A DNA stretch of 48,336 nucleotides, taken from positions 1 through 48,336 of the forward strand of contig JALOTD010000015.1 of assembly GCA_025458105.1 (NCBI GenBank), given 5' to 3'. The notes under the pieces are model-generated. The model saw only the letters and a list, made by a program, of their open reading frames with translations. It had not been told where the DNA came from and made no database searches. A program made the translations under genes and the position numbers. Source of the stretch: Tabrizicola sp. (GTDB taxonomy: Bacteria; Pseudomonadota; Alphaproteobacteria; Rhodobacterales; Rhodobacteraceae). Position 1 is the first letter of the stretch, and every line of letters starts with the position of its first letter. Shown here in pieces: positions 6,973 through 16,074 of this stretch.

Positions 6973-8280
6973 ATGACCATTTCCTCCTCGCTGTCGGCGG
7001 GTGTGGCGGGCCTGAACGCGAATGCCTCGCGGCTTGCATCGATTTCCGACAACATCGCCAACTCCTCGACTTTCGGCTACAAGCGCGCGCAGACGGATTT
7101 CACCAGCATGGTGATCTCGTCGACCCGCGGCACCAGCTCCTATTCCGCGGGGGGCGTGCGGGCCTCGACCGTCCGGCTGATCGACGAACGGGGCGACCTG
7201 ATCGGCACAGGGCACCCGCTGGACCTGGCCATCTCCGGGCGCGGGATGCTGCCGGTGATCAACGAGGTGTCGCTGGGCAACGCGCTGTCCAACACGCCGC
7301 TTCTCATGACACGGACCGGCAGCTTCCGCACTGATGCCGACGGGGTGCTGAAGACCGATTCAGGGTTGGTCCTGCTAGGTTGGCCCGCGAACGCCGACGG
7401 GTCGATCCCGCCCCGCCCGCGCGACACCATCGCGGGGCTGGAGCCAGTGGTGATCAACACCAACCAGACGGCGGGCGACCCAACGACCATGATGAATCTG
7501 GGTGTCAACCTGCCGGCAACCTACACCTATGCCGGGTCCACCGCCGTACCGCCCCCTCTGTCAGTTGAATACTTCGGCAACCTCGGCACCTCAGAGTCGT
7601 TGGAGGTCACCTTCATTCCCACCGTCCCCGCGACAGGATCGTCGAACACCTGGACCATGCAGCTGCGCGACAGTGCTTCGGGTGGGGCGCTGATCGGCGA
7701 ATACACGCTGACCTTCGACGATTCGCGTGGCGCAGGGGGCACGCTGGCCTCGGTGACCGTGGTATCGGGCGGCGCCTACAACGCGGCGGACGGTACCCTT
7801 GCGTTGACCGTGGGCGGCGGACCGATGACCGTGGCGATCGGGCGGCTTGGCGATCCCAATGGCCTGACCCAGCTGTCGGACAGCTTTGCCCCGGTGTCGA
7901 TCAGCAAGAACGGCTCACCCGTCGGCAACCTGACCACGATCGAGGTGGACGAGAACGGCTATGTGAACGCAACCTACAACACCGGATTTACCAAGCGGCT
8001 TTACCAGATTCCGCTGGTCGACATTCCAAACCCGAACGGCCTGGTAGCGCTTTCGAACCAGACCTACCAGGTCTCGCCAGAGTCGGGATCGTTCTTCCTG
8101 TGGGATGCGGGCTCGGGCCCGACCGGGTCGATCCAGGGCTATGCGCGCGAAGGGTCGAAGACCGATGTCGCGGCGGAACTGACCAACCTGATCCAGACCC
8201 AGCGCGCCTATTCGTCGAACGCCAAGGTCATCCAGACCGTGGACGAAATGTTGCAGGAAACCACAAACATCAAGCGGTGA
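6973..8280 (+). CDS. flgE: Flagellar hook protein FlgE
   Basis: Structural subunit of the flagellar hook, exported through the flagellar type III apparatus, with no signal peptide. The 435 residues have the conserved N-terminal helix MTISSSLSAGVAGLNANASR followed by SDNIANSSTFGYKRAQ, the rod/hook signature. The C-terminal helix carries AAELTNLIQTQRAYSSNAKV. The central 300 residues are the variable exposed domains. The ATG is the start that gives the canonical N-terminus; an upstream in-frame TTG would add 14 untypical residues. flgK follows after 6 bases. Confidence 0.95.
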   Translation: MTISSSLSAGVAGLNANASRLASISDNIANSSTFGYKRAQTDFTSMVISSTRGTSSYSAGGVRASTVRLIDERGDLIGTGHPLDLAISGRGMLPVINEVSLGNALSNTPLLMTRTGSFRTDADGVLKTDSGLVLLGWPANADGSIPPRPRDTIAGLEPVVINTNQTAGDPTTMMNLGVNLPATYTYAGSTAVPPPLSVEYFGNLGTSESLEVTFIPTVPATGSSNTWTMQLRDSASGGALIGEYTLTFDDSRGAGGTLASVTVVSGGAYNAADGTLALTVGGGPMTVAIGRLGDPNGLTQLSDSFAPVSISKNGSPVGNLTTIEVDENGYVNATYNTGFTKRLYQIPLVDIPNPNGLVALSNQTYQVSPESGSFFLWDAGSGPTGSIQGYAREGSKTDVAAELTNLIQTQRAYSSNAKVIQTVDEMLQETTNIKR

Positions 8281-8286
8281 TAGGCG

Positions 8287-9750
8287 ATGAGCATCACCTC
8301 CGCCCTGGGTTCCGCGCTGACGGGACTGTCGGCCGCGTCGCGGCAGGCCGAAATCCTGTCGTCGAACGTGGCCAACGCCACGACCCCCGGCTATGCCCGC
8401 CGGGTGGTTGGCCTGAGTGCCGCTGTTCTCGCAGGAACCGGCCAGGGCGTGCAGGTGACCGGCATCTCGCGCGATGTAGACATCAAGCTTCTGGGCGAGC
8501 GGCGCCTCGCGCAGGCCGGGGACGGCGACCGCGCGCTCCGGGCCGAGTTTCTGGGCCGGGTGGAGCAGGCGCTGGGCACGCCCGACAGTCCGGGGTCGCT
8601 TGCGGCGCGGCTGGCCGCCTTTGACACTGCCCTGATGGAGGCTGCGGCGCGCCCCGATGCGCTGGCGCGGCTTTCTTCGGTTGCGTCGACGGCAACGGCG
8701 CTGACCCAAGGGTTGGCGGCGGCCACGAACAGCATCCAGTCCGCCCGCACCACGGCAGACCGCCGCATCGGCGAGGAAGTGACCAAGCTCAACTCTACCC
8801 TTTCCCAGCTGCAGGAGATCAACGCGAACCTGCGGTCCTTCACTGGGGCGGGTCGCGATATCTCGGCGCTTCTGGACGAACGGCAGCGGTTGGTCGACAC
8901 GATTTCCACCATCATCCCGGTCCGCGAAGTCCCGCGCGAGATGAACCAAATCGCGCTCTTCACCGCGGGCGGCGCCCCGCTCCTGGAAGGATTCCCCGTC
9001 ACCTTCGGTTTTACTCCGGTCCACACCGTCACGCCCGAGATGAGCCAGGCCCTGGGCGGGTTGTCAGGGATCACGATCAACGGACGGCCCTATGACACGG
9101 CGGGCTCTGGCAGCCCGATCCTTGGGGGCACGCTCGGCGCGCTGTTCGCGGTGCGGGACGAGCTGGCAGTCACCGCACAGGGCAAGCTTGACGCGGTCGC
9201 GCGCGACCTGGTGGAGCGGTTTTCCTCCGCCGGGCTGGACCCGACGCTGCTGCCGGGCGATCCGGGGCTGTTCACCGATGCGGGCGGGGCCTTCGTTGCC
9301 ACCAACGAGACCGGCCTTGCGGGCCGTTTGCGCCTGAATGCCGCCGCCGATCCGGTCCAGGGCGGAGCGCTGTTCCGGCTGCGCGACGGGCTGGGTGCGG
9401 CGACCGAAGGCCCGCCGGGCAACGGCGCGCTTCTGTCGGAATTGCACGGGGCGCTGTCGGCGGCCCGGCCCTTGGCCTCGACAGCCTTTGCCGCGGGCAC
9501 CCGGAGTTTTGCGGCCTTGGCGGGGGATGTGATGTCCGACGCCTCTGCCCTGCGGCTGTCGGCGCAGGCCGAACAAAGCTTTGCCGCCGCCAAGCTGACC
9601 GCGCTGTCCGATCTTGAGGCGCAGAACGGCATCGACACCGACCAGGAGATGCAGGCGCTTCTGGTCATCGAAAAGAACTATTCCGCCAATGCAAAGGTGA
9701 TCCAGGCCGTGAGCGACATGATCGACACCCTGATCAGGCTGGGCGCATGA
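8287..9750 (+). CDS. flgK: Flagellar hook-filament junction protein FlgK (HAP1)
   Basis: Forms the first junction zone between hook and filament. The 487 residues begin with MSITSALGSALTGLSAASRQ and the rod-type motif SSNVANATTPGYARR. They end with the matching C-terminal helix QEMQALLVIEKNYSANAKV and a final MIDTLIRLGA. The length is near the lower end of the family. A coiled-coil region at about 130-190 includes LTQGLAAATNSIQSARTTA. The four-base ATGA overlap with flgL and the 6-base gap after flgE show co-transcription. Confidence 0.94.
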   Translation: MSITSALGSALTGLSAASRQAEILSSNVANATTPGYARRVVGLSAAVLAGTGQGVQVTGISRDVDIKLLGERRLAQAGDGDRALRAEFLGRVEQALGTPDSPGSLAARLAAFDTALMEAAARPDALARLSSVASTATALTQGLAAATNSIQSARTTADRRIGEEVTKLNSTLSQLQEINANLRSFTGAGRDISALLDERQRLVDTISTIIPVREVPREMNQIALFTAGGAPLLEGFPVTFGFTPVHTVTPEMSQALGGLSGITINGRPYDTAGSGSPILGGTLGALFAVRDELAVTAQGKLDAVARDLVERFSSAGLDPTLLPGDPGLFTDAGGAFVATNETGLAGRLRLNAAADPVQGGALFRLRDGLGAATEGPPGNGALLSELHGALSAARPLASTAFAAGTRSFAALAGDVMSDASALRLSAQAEQSFAAAKLTALSDLEAQNGIDTDQEMQALLVIEKNYSANAKVIQAVSDMIDTLIRLGA

Positions 9751-10748
9751 CCCGGATTTCCGTCGGCGATGCCAGTCTGACCAACATCCTCGCCCGCCAG
9801 GGGGCCGAGCTGCGCGGCCAGGTGCAGCGCGCCTCGCAGGAGGTGGCGACGGGTCGGCATGCCGATCTGAGCCGCACGTTGAAGGGCGATCTGTCGCCGC
9901 TTCTGGCCATCGACGCGAGCCTGTCGCGGCTGGCGGCCTATGGCGGGACGACGACAGATCTCGCGGCGCAGGCGCAGGCGCAGCAGGCGGCATTGAGCGG
10001 GCTATCGCAGTTGGCTGCAGGGATCACGACGACGCTTCTGGGGTCGCGGGATTTCCCGACACCGGCGCAGATCAACGCCTCGGCCGCGGATGCGCGGGGG
10101 CGGCTCGGCTCGGCGGTTGGGCTTCTGAACAGCCAGATCGGCGGGCGCGCGGTCTTTGCCGGGGTTGAGACCGGGACGGTACCCTTGGGCGCGGTCGAGG
10201 ACATGCTGACCGCACTGGAAACTGCGGCTGTCGGGGCGACGACGGCAGGCCAGGTGGCGGCGGCGGTGACAAACTGGTTCGATGACCCATTGGGCTATGG
10301 CGCCTTCTATCAGGGGGGCGATCCGCTGACCCCGGTTGCGATTGCGCCGGGAGAGACGGCGGAGCTGTCGACCACCGCGATGGACCCGGCGATCCGCAAG
10401 ACGCTCGCGGGTTTTGCAATGGCGGCCCTCTTGGACCGGGGCATGCTGGCTGGCAACCCGGAGGAGCGGGCGCGGCTGGCGCAGACCGCCGGGCAGACAC
10501 TGTTGACCGGCGAGGACGCCCGGATCGATCTTGCGGCGCGGCTGGGCACAGTCGAAGGCCGGATCGAGGCCGCGCGCACCCGCAACGCAGCCGAGGAGAC
10601 CGCTTTGGGCATCCTGCGGTCCGACATCGGGTCGGCAGACCCGTACGAGGCCGCGACGCGGCTGGAGACCGCCCGCAACCAGCTGGAATCGCTGTATCTC
10701 GTCACCGCCCGCGTCTCGCGCCTTAGCCTTACGGAGTTCCTGAGATGA
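9747..10748 (+). CDS. flgL: Flagellar hook-filament junction protein FlgL (HAP3)
   Basis: Second junction protein, placed between FlgK and the flagellin filament. The 333 residues have a flagellin-like N-terminal helix (QGAELRGQVQRASQEVATGR, as in the flagellin D0/D1 region) and a C-terminal helix with AATRLETARNQLESLYLVTARVS (in part). The first residues diverge from enteric FlgL, as usual in Rhodobacteraceae. It overlaps flgK at the start and flgI at the end by four bases each, so the three are translationally coupled. A divergent flagellin is excluded by the gene order and the low similarity of the centre. Confidence 0.88.
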   Translation: MTRISVGDASLTNILARQGAELRGQVQRASQEVATGRHADLSRTLKGDLSPLLAIDASLSRLAAYGGTTTDLAAQAQAQQAALSGLSQLAAGITTTLLGSRDFPTPAQINASAADARGRLGSAVGLLNSQIGGRAVFAGVETGTVPLGAVEDMLTALETAAVGATTAGQVAAAVTNWFDDPLGYGAFYQGGDPLTPVAIAPGETAELSTTAMDPAIRKTLAGFAMAALLDRGMLAGNPEERARLAQTAGQTLLTGEDARIDLAARLGTVEGRIEAARTRNAAEETALGILRSDIGSADPYEAATRLETARNQLESLYLVTARVSRLSLTEFLR

Positions 10749-11836
10749 TCCGCTTTCTTCTGGCCCTGTTCCTGTCGGTGACCGCCGCCTCAGCCGAGGC
10801 TGTGCGGATCAAGGATCTGGTCGAATTCGACGGCGTGCGCGGCAACGATCTGGTGGGTTACGGGCTGGTCGTGGGCCTGAACGGCACCGGCGACGGCATC
10901 CGCAACGCGCCCTTCACCGAAGAAATCATGGCGAACCTCTTGGAGCGGCTGGGGGCCAACGTGACCGGCGAGGAGTTCCGCCCGAAGAACGTGGCGGCAG
11001 TCTTCGTGACCGCGCAACTGCCGCCCTTTGCAAGGGCGGGGGGTCGGATCGACGTGACGGTCTCGGCCATCGGCGATGCAAAAAGCCTTCTGGGGGGCAC
11101 GCTGGTGATGACGCCCCTGAACGGCGCGGACGGGCAGATCTATGCCGTGGCGCAGGGGACGATCATCGCGGGTGGGATTACCGCCGAGGGCGATGCTGCG
11201 CGCGTGACGCAAGGGGTGCCGACGGCGGGAGTGATCCCGTCGGGTGCGCGGGTGGAGCGCGAGGTGGAGTTCGACTTCGCGGGCCTGCCGATGCTGCGCA
11301 TGGCGCTGAAATCGGCCGACTTCACCACGGCAGAGCGGATCGAGCGGGCGGTGAACGCGGAATTCGGCGGTCGGGTGGCCGAGATGCTGGATTCGGGCAC
11401 TGTGGCCATCGACATCGCGGCAGCGGGGATGCGGTCCCCGGCCCATGTGCTGGCACGGCTGGAGGGCATTCTGGTCGAACCCGAAACGCGCGCGCGGGTG
11501 GTGGTGGACCAAAGGTCGGGGACGATTGTCATGGGGGCGGATGTGCGGATCAGCCGGGTCGCGGTGGCGCAGGGCAACCTGACGCTGCGGGTCGAGGAAA
11601 GCCCTCTGGTGGTGCAGCCGAACCCGTTCAGCGAAGGCGAGACGGTCATGGTGCCGCGCAGCAATGCCGAGATCGGCAAGACCGGCACGGGGCTGGCAGA
11701 AGTTCGCGGCGGGACAGATCTGGCGGAAGTGGTGGCGGGGCTGAACGCGCTGGGCGTGGCACCGCACGACATGATCGACATCCTGAAAAGCATCAACGCG
11801 GCAGGGGCGCTGCATGCAGAGTTCGTGGTGAACTAG
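10745..11836 (+). CDS. flgI: Flagellar P-ring protein FlgI
   Basis: Periplasmic subunit of the P ring, the bushing of the rod in the peptidoglycan layer. The 363 residues begin with a signal peptide (MIRFLLALFLSVTAASAEA) followed by the family hallmark VRIKDLVEFDGVRGNDLVGYG (in part) and GLVVGLNGTGDG. Further matches are NVAAVFVTAQLPPFARAG and the C-terminal LNALGVAPHDMIDILKSIN. Length is normal (about 365). It is the last gene of the motB-flgEKLI cluster; the partner flgA and flgH genes are not in the window. Its end faces the glycosyltransferase gene with a 33-base gap lacking a clear terminator. Confidence 0.95.
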   Translation: MIRFLLALFLSVTAASAEAVRIKDLVEFDGVRGNDLVGYGLVVGLNGTGDGIRNAPFTEEIMANLLERLGANVTGEEFRPKNVAAVFVTAQLPPFARAGGRIDVTVSAIGDAKSLLGGTLVMTPLNGADGQIYAVAQGTIIAGGITAEGDAARVTQGVPTAGVIPSGARVEREVEFDFAGLPMLRMALKSADFTTAERIERAVNAEFGGRVAEMLDSGTVAIDIAAAGMRSPAHVLARLEGILVEPETRARVVVDQRSGTIVMGADVRISRVAVAQGNLTLRVEESPLVVQPNPFSEGETVMVPRSNAEIGKTGTGLAEVRGGTDLAEVVAGLNALGVAPHDMIDILKSINAAGALHAEFVVN

Positions 11837-11869
11837 GGCGGGGTTTCGCTGCGCTGGCTGTTCGCAGAT

Positions 11870-14389
11870 CTAGGTGGGTGCAAGCGTGCGGAGCGAGCGG
11901 GCTGTGTGCGCCCGCAGCGCCTTGGCAACCGGGTCATCATTTCGGTCATGCCATGTGGCCAGACGGCCATGAAGCCATGGATCATCCAAAGCGCAGGACA
12001 GGGCAATCTGACCTAGGGCCACGGCCCAGCGGGCCCGACCGCCATGACTTGCGCGGTCTGCTGCTAGGTCCCAAAGGCGGGACCGAGTCGGCGCGGCAAG
12101 GGCAATCCGCTCGGCCTCTGCCAGGGCGGCGTCGGAGCCGTCCCGACCGGCGACGATGTCCAAAAGGGGCTTTGCCGCCTCATGATCGCCGGGTGTCAGC
12201 GCAAGGGCAGTGCGAAAGGCTAGCTCGGCCCCGGCGTCATCACCGCCCGACAACCGCAAAGTCCCAAGAAGTCTTGCCTTTTCAGCGTCCTGGGGGTCCA
12301 GTTCGAATGCTGCTTCACCCAGCGCCAAGGCCTTGGCTGGCAGAAGGCCCGGATCTTTTGCTGCTCGCGCTAGCGTATCGGCCTTGGTGATGGACCGGAA
12401 ACCCTCAAGAGACCCGGCAGCATCGGCTACGACCACCAGCCATTGCATCGCGGCGATGGCCCGACGCTCGGCCGCCGTCTGGGTTTCCGTTCGACCGGAT
12501 CCAAGTTGGGCCAGCCGCCAGGCCACCTGGGCCGTGATCGTTTCACCCGCACTCGCAGCACTGTTCCGGAGGGGCGGCACAAAGACCCGTCGCCTTCCCC
12601 GGCCCCTGGCATCTGCCAGCACTGCGCGCAGAGTGTCTGGATCGGCATGAATCGTCTGCACCTCCGGTGTCCAGACGGGTGTTGCAAACCGTCGCGAAAC
12701 ACGGTTCAGGGCGGTATCCTCTGCTACTCTCAATCCGGGCGGGAACTGACCGCATTGCGTCAAATGCCAGCGTGCATAGGAGAGACCATAGTGCTGAACC
12801 AGGCGCGCTGGCGTGTCCGGGGCACGGTTGGCATAGGTCAGGCCGGTGGCAATCTGTGCAAAAAGGCCCGCGCCATCCGGCGGCGCGATGGCGCTGGACA
12901 CGACAGCAGCCCCGGCCCGGTGATGCCGCAGCCGGGACGAGACCCAGCCGGGTCGGGCAAGGCAATCCCCGGCGAGAAAGGCGACAAAGGGCGCACGGCT
13001 GGCCGCCACACCGATATTGCGCGCCGCGCCGACGAACAGCGGTGTCTTGCAAGTCACCAGTCGGATGCGATCGGCAACCGGGGCCATGTCACGCAGAACC
13101 TCACCTCCACCCGAGTTCACCACAACGATTTCGGTTGCGGTGTCCTGATCCAACAGCGACCGGACGGCGGGCAGCAGGCCCGGCTGGCTTTGGTAGCCGA
13201 TCACGATGGTCACAAGGTCAGCATGGGCGACGGCGCTGCCTTCGGCGAGAGTCGCATCCGGCGGCGCGACACGGCGCCAGGCGGCATCGGGTGCCTTCAG
13301 GTCGGCAGTGGCGCGCCCGGCGTCCTCCGCCAGGGCGGCAATCACCGGGCTGTCGGGCAGACTGGCAGCAAGGCGGGCAATGTCGGCAGCCGCCGATACG
13401 CAATCGCCTTCTGCCACCAAGGCCTCGGCGCGCATGAGCCGGGGCAAAATGTCATCCGGATCTTGATCCAGCGCGGCGGTCGTCTCCGGGATCACCGAAC
13501 TGGTCAGCCCGGCCTGCAAGGCAAGTCGAAGGGACAGAAGCCACAAATCGTGGTCCTGCGGACTGTCCTTATGCAAATCCCGCAGCACATGGTGCGCGGC
13601 AGTCTGGCCCTGGCGCTGCGCGGATCTTGCGGCGCGCAAGAACCGGTTGGGATAGGGATCGGGCCGGATTTCGCCCAAGGCTCCCGGATCAGGCGACCAA
13701 AGGCCGTGATCCTCGATGAACGGCGGCAGGAAATTGCGGTCAGCCGTCAGTGGCTGCAGAACCATCCCGCGTTCATCGGCCAGATAGTCGTAGCCCATGT
13801 CCTGGAAGCGGCGTTCCTGATCAGCGGCGGCATAGAGATCGCGCCGGAGCTTGCGGCGGGCAGGCAATGCCATGCGCAGGTGGTAGAGGTTTATCCGGGC
13901 ATCACGCAGCGCAAACCCCGCCCCGTCCCCGATGATCGACCCATGCAGCGCGGCAGAAGGATCGATCCGCCCGGCCTCGATCGGACATAAGACCACCTTC
14001 TGCTTGCCGCCCCAGGGACCGTCCACGCGGAAGTGGCCAGGATCGAACATCTCACACGTGCGGAAGGCCCAGACAAAGCGCCGCCCCTGCGCGACCAGTC
14101 CAGGCAGCACATCGGCGAAGCCACGCTCCAGACGTTCGTCGGGGTCTGCTGTCAACAGCCAGCTTGCTCCAAGCTCCCGGGAAGCGGTGATCAACCGGTT
14201 GCGCCGTGTCGGTTCGTCGGTCAGCGCGGCATCGGCACTTCGGTCATCCCAAGCGACATAGCCGTGGATGCCGGGACGCAGGTTTTCCAGAAGGTCGGGC
14301 ACCAGATGAGCGTCATAGCGATATGAGAACAGAGCCAGCACCAGCGGCTCGTCACGGTCAGGCTGTCGGAAGAGCTGGTGTTCAAGCAT
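11870..14389 (-). CDS. Large two-domain glycosyltransferase with possible TPR-like segments
   Basis: A predicted 839-residue cytoplasmic protein with two GT-A-like modules. The N-terminal module (about 1-230) resembles the Glyco_tranf_2_4 type, with PLVLALFSYRYDAHLVPDLL, a WDDRSAD stretch and LLTADPDERLERG as a likely nucleotide-sugar site. A helical, possibly TPR-like segment follows (about 265-370: LQAGLTSSVIPETTAAL and repeats). The second module (about 395-600) is GT2-like: VTIVIGYQSQPGLLPAVRSL, IVVVNSGGG, FVGAARNIGVAASRAPFVAF and AGDCLARPGW. The C-terminus (about 650-839) is helical with further TPR-like repeats. I chose the first ATG; an in-frame TTG nine bases upstream is possible and neither has a strong ribosome site. 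It is convergent with flgI and divergent from the RNase D-like gene, so it is probably transcribed alone. Substrate unknown; envelope polysaccharide or flagellin glycosylation are both possible. Confidence 0.78.
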   Translation of the reverse strand: MLEHQLFRQPDRDEPLVLALFSYRYDAHLVPDLLENLRPGIHGYVAWDDRSADAALTDEPTRRNRLITASRELGASWLLTADPDERLERGFADVLPGLVAQGRRFVWAFRTCEMFDPGHFRVDGPWGGKQKVVLCPIEAGRIDPSAALHGSIIGDGAGFALRDARINLYHLRMALPARRKLRRDLYAAADQERRFQDMGYDYLADERGMVLQPLTADRNFLPPFIEDHGLWSPDPGALGEIRPDPYPNRFLRAARSAQRQGQTAAHHVLRDLHKDSPQDHDLWLLSLRLALQAGLTSSVIPETTAALDQDPDDILPRLMRAEALVAEGDCVSAAADIARLAASLPDSPVIAALAEDAGRATADLKAPDAAWRRVAPPDATLAEGSAVAHADLVTIVIGYQSQPGLLPAVRSLLDQDTATEIVVVNSGGGEVLRDMAPVADRIRLVTCKTPLFVGAARNIGVAASRAPFVAFLAGDCLARPGWVSSRLRHHRAGAAVVSSAIAPPDGAGLFAQIATGLTYANRAPDTPARLVQHYGLSYARWHLTQCGQFPPGLRVAEDTALNRVSRRFATPVWTPEVQTIHADPDTLRAVLADARGRGRRRVFVPPLRNSAASAGETITAQVAWRLAQLGSGRTETQTAAERRAIAAMQWLVVVADAAGSLEGFRSITKADTLARAAKDPGLLPAKALALGEAAFELDPQDAEKARLLGTLRLSGGDDAGAELAFRTALALTPGDHEAAKPLLDIVAGRDGSDAALAEAERIALAAPTRSRLWDLAADRASHGGRARWAVALGQIALSCALDDPWLHGRLATWHDRNDDPVAKALRAHTARSLRTLAPT

Positions 14390-14513
14390 GGGATTCAAGC
14401 AAAAGAAGCAATCTCGCCGATCCTAAGACGCGGGACGTTTCGCGCAAGGCGGGTTGTCCCGGTTGACCCTACCCGGAGCGGGGCGTAATCCGGATGCAAC
14501 CCCAGAAGAGAGC

Positions 14514-15134
14514 ATGATCTTGGCCATTCATCTGCATCAGAACGACCTTCCCGACCACCTGATCCTGGGGCCGGTCGTTGCCATCGACACCGAAACCATG
14601 GGGCTGGATCCGCGCCGCGACCGGCTGTGCGTGGTTCAGCTGTCCGACGGATCGGGTGACGCGCATCTGGTGCAGATCGCCAAAGGCCATACCCGCGCGC
14701 CAAACCTGGAACGTCTTCTGGCTGACGCGGGCACGCTGAAGCTGTTTCACTATGGCCGGTTCGACATCGCGGTGTTGAAAAAGGCCTTTGGGGTGACGAC
14801 TGCCCCGGTCTGGTGCACCAAGATCGCGTCGAAGCTGGTGCGGACCTTTACCGACCGGCATGGGTTGAAATACCTGCTGGCCGATCTGGTGGGCGTCGAT
14901 GTGTCGAAGCAGCAGCAGACCAGCGATTGGGGGGCCGAGGAGCTGACCGAGGCGCAAAGGGAATATGCGGCCTCGGACGTGTTGTACCTGCACCAGCTGA
15001 AGGCCGAGCTTGAGGCGCGGCTGGCCCGCGAGGGGCGCACCGATCTGGCGCAGCGCTGTTTCGACTTTCTGCCCACTCGGGCGGAACTTGACCTCCTGGG
15101 CTGGGAGGACACGAATGACATCTTCCTCCACTGA
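14514..15134 (+). CDS. RNase D-like 3'-5' exonuclease (DEDDy)
   Basis: Predicted 3'-5' exoribonuclease of the RNase D group, consisting of only the DEDDy catalytic domain (206 residues; full RNase D has about 375 residues with two HRDC domains). Catalytic residues are visible: Asp25 and Glu27 in VAIDTETMGL, Asp84 in LFHYGRFDIAVL, and the YAASDVLYLHQL motif with Tyr and Asp near the C-terminus. The ATG follows AGAAGAGAG. The 3' end overlaps kdsD by 20 bases; the kdsD ribosome site GGGAGGA lies inside this gene. The short RNase D/kdsD/lpt order is common in Rhodobacteraceae. A role linking RNA turnover with LPS genes is not established. Confidence 0.85.
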   Translation: MILAIHLHQNDLPDHLILGPVVAIDTETMGLDPRRDRLCVVQLSDGSGDAHLVQIAKGHTRAPNLERLLADAGTLKLFHYGRFDIAVLKKAFGVTTAPVWCTKIASKLVRTFTDRHGLKYLLADLVGVDVSKQQQTSDWGAEELTEAQREYAASDVLYLHQLKAELEARLAREGRTDLAQRCFDFLPTRAELDLLGWEDTNDIFLH

Positions 15135-16071
15135 CTTTCTCGCCACCGGGAGGCGCGTCATCCGGCGCGAGGCAGAGGCGCTGGGCGTTCTGGCCGAAAG
15201 CCTGGGAGACAGCTTTTCCTCTGCAATCGGGCTTTTGATGGCGGCGAAGGGCCGGATCATCGTCTCGGGCATGGGAAAGTCCGGGCATATCGCGCGGAAG
15301 ATCGCGGCGACCTTTGCCAGCACCGGAACGCCCGCGCATTTTGTCCATCCGGCCGAAGCAAGCCACGGCGACCTGGGAATGGTGGCGGAAGGCGATGTGC
15401 TGATCGTGCTCTCGAATTCGGGAGAAACGCCGGAGCTTGCGGATATCCTGGCACATGCCAAGCGGTTCGGCATCCCCTTGATCGGGGTTGCCAGTCGTGA
15501 CGGATCAACCCTGATGCGACAGGCAGATGTGGCGATCCTGCTGCCCCTGGTGCCAGAGGCCTGCGAAAAAGGCATCGTGCCGACGACCAGCACCACGATG
15601 ATGTTGGCGCTGGGCGACGCACTGGCGATTGCGCTGATGGAACACCGGGCCTTCACGCCTGATCATTTCCGCATGTTCCATCCTGGCGGCAAGCTGGGGG
15701 CAAGGCTTCTGCGGGTTCGCGATCTGATGCATGATGACCCGCCGCTGGTGGCAGAAACCTTGCCGATGGGCGAGGCGCTGCTGGAGATCACGCGCCGGGG
15801 CTTTGGTGTCGTGGGCGTCATCGATGCAACGGGCCGGCTGACCGGCATCATCACCGACGGCGACTTGCGGCGGCATCTCGATGGGCTCTTGTCGCACAAG
15901 GCAGGCGAGGTGATGACCCAAAAACCCCGCACGATCGGCCCCGAGGCGCTGGCAGGCGAAGCGCTGGCGCTGATGAACGACCGCAAGATCACCTGCCTTC
16001 TGGTGACCGAAGGCCCCCGGGCCACCGGCATCCTGCACATCCACGACTGTCTGCGCGCCGGGGTGGCCTGA
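15115..16071 (+). CDS. kdsD: D-arabinose-5-phosphate isomerase (KdsD/KpsF family)
   Basis: Interconverts ribulose-5-P and arabinose-5-P, the first committed step to Kdo for LPS or capsule. The 318 residues contain a SIS domain (about 35-185) with IIVSGMGKSGHIARKIAATF (in part), HGDLGMV and LSNSGETPELADIL, and then two CBS domains (about 205-260 and 265-318) with GIITDGDLRRHL. Length is normal (E. coli KdsD 328). It is followed by lptC after 3 bases. kdsC, which sits at this place in enteric bacteria, is missing between kdsD and lptC. Confidence 0.94.
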   Translation: MTSSSTDFLATGRRVIRREAEALGVLAESLGDSFSSAIGLLMAAKGRIIVSGMGKSGHIARKIAATFASTGTPAHFVHPAEASHGDLGMVAEGDVLIVLSNSGETPELADILAHAKRFGIPLIGVASRDGSTLMRQADVAILLPLVPEACEKGIVPTTSTTMMLALGDALAIALMEHRAFTPDHFRMFHPGGKLGARLLRVRDLMHDDPPLVAETLPMGEALLEITRRGFGVVGVIDATGRLTGIITDGDLRRHLDGLLSHKAGEVMTQKPRTIGPEALAGEALALMNDRKITCLLVTEGPRATGILHIHDCLRAGVA

Positions 16072-16074
16072 CAG

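Noticed and set aside
12443..13990. 515-codon open frame opposite the large glycosyltransferase
   Set aside because: The opposite strand has clear glycosyltransferase motifs; this frame has none.
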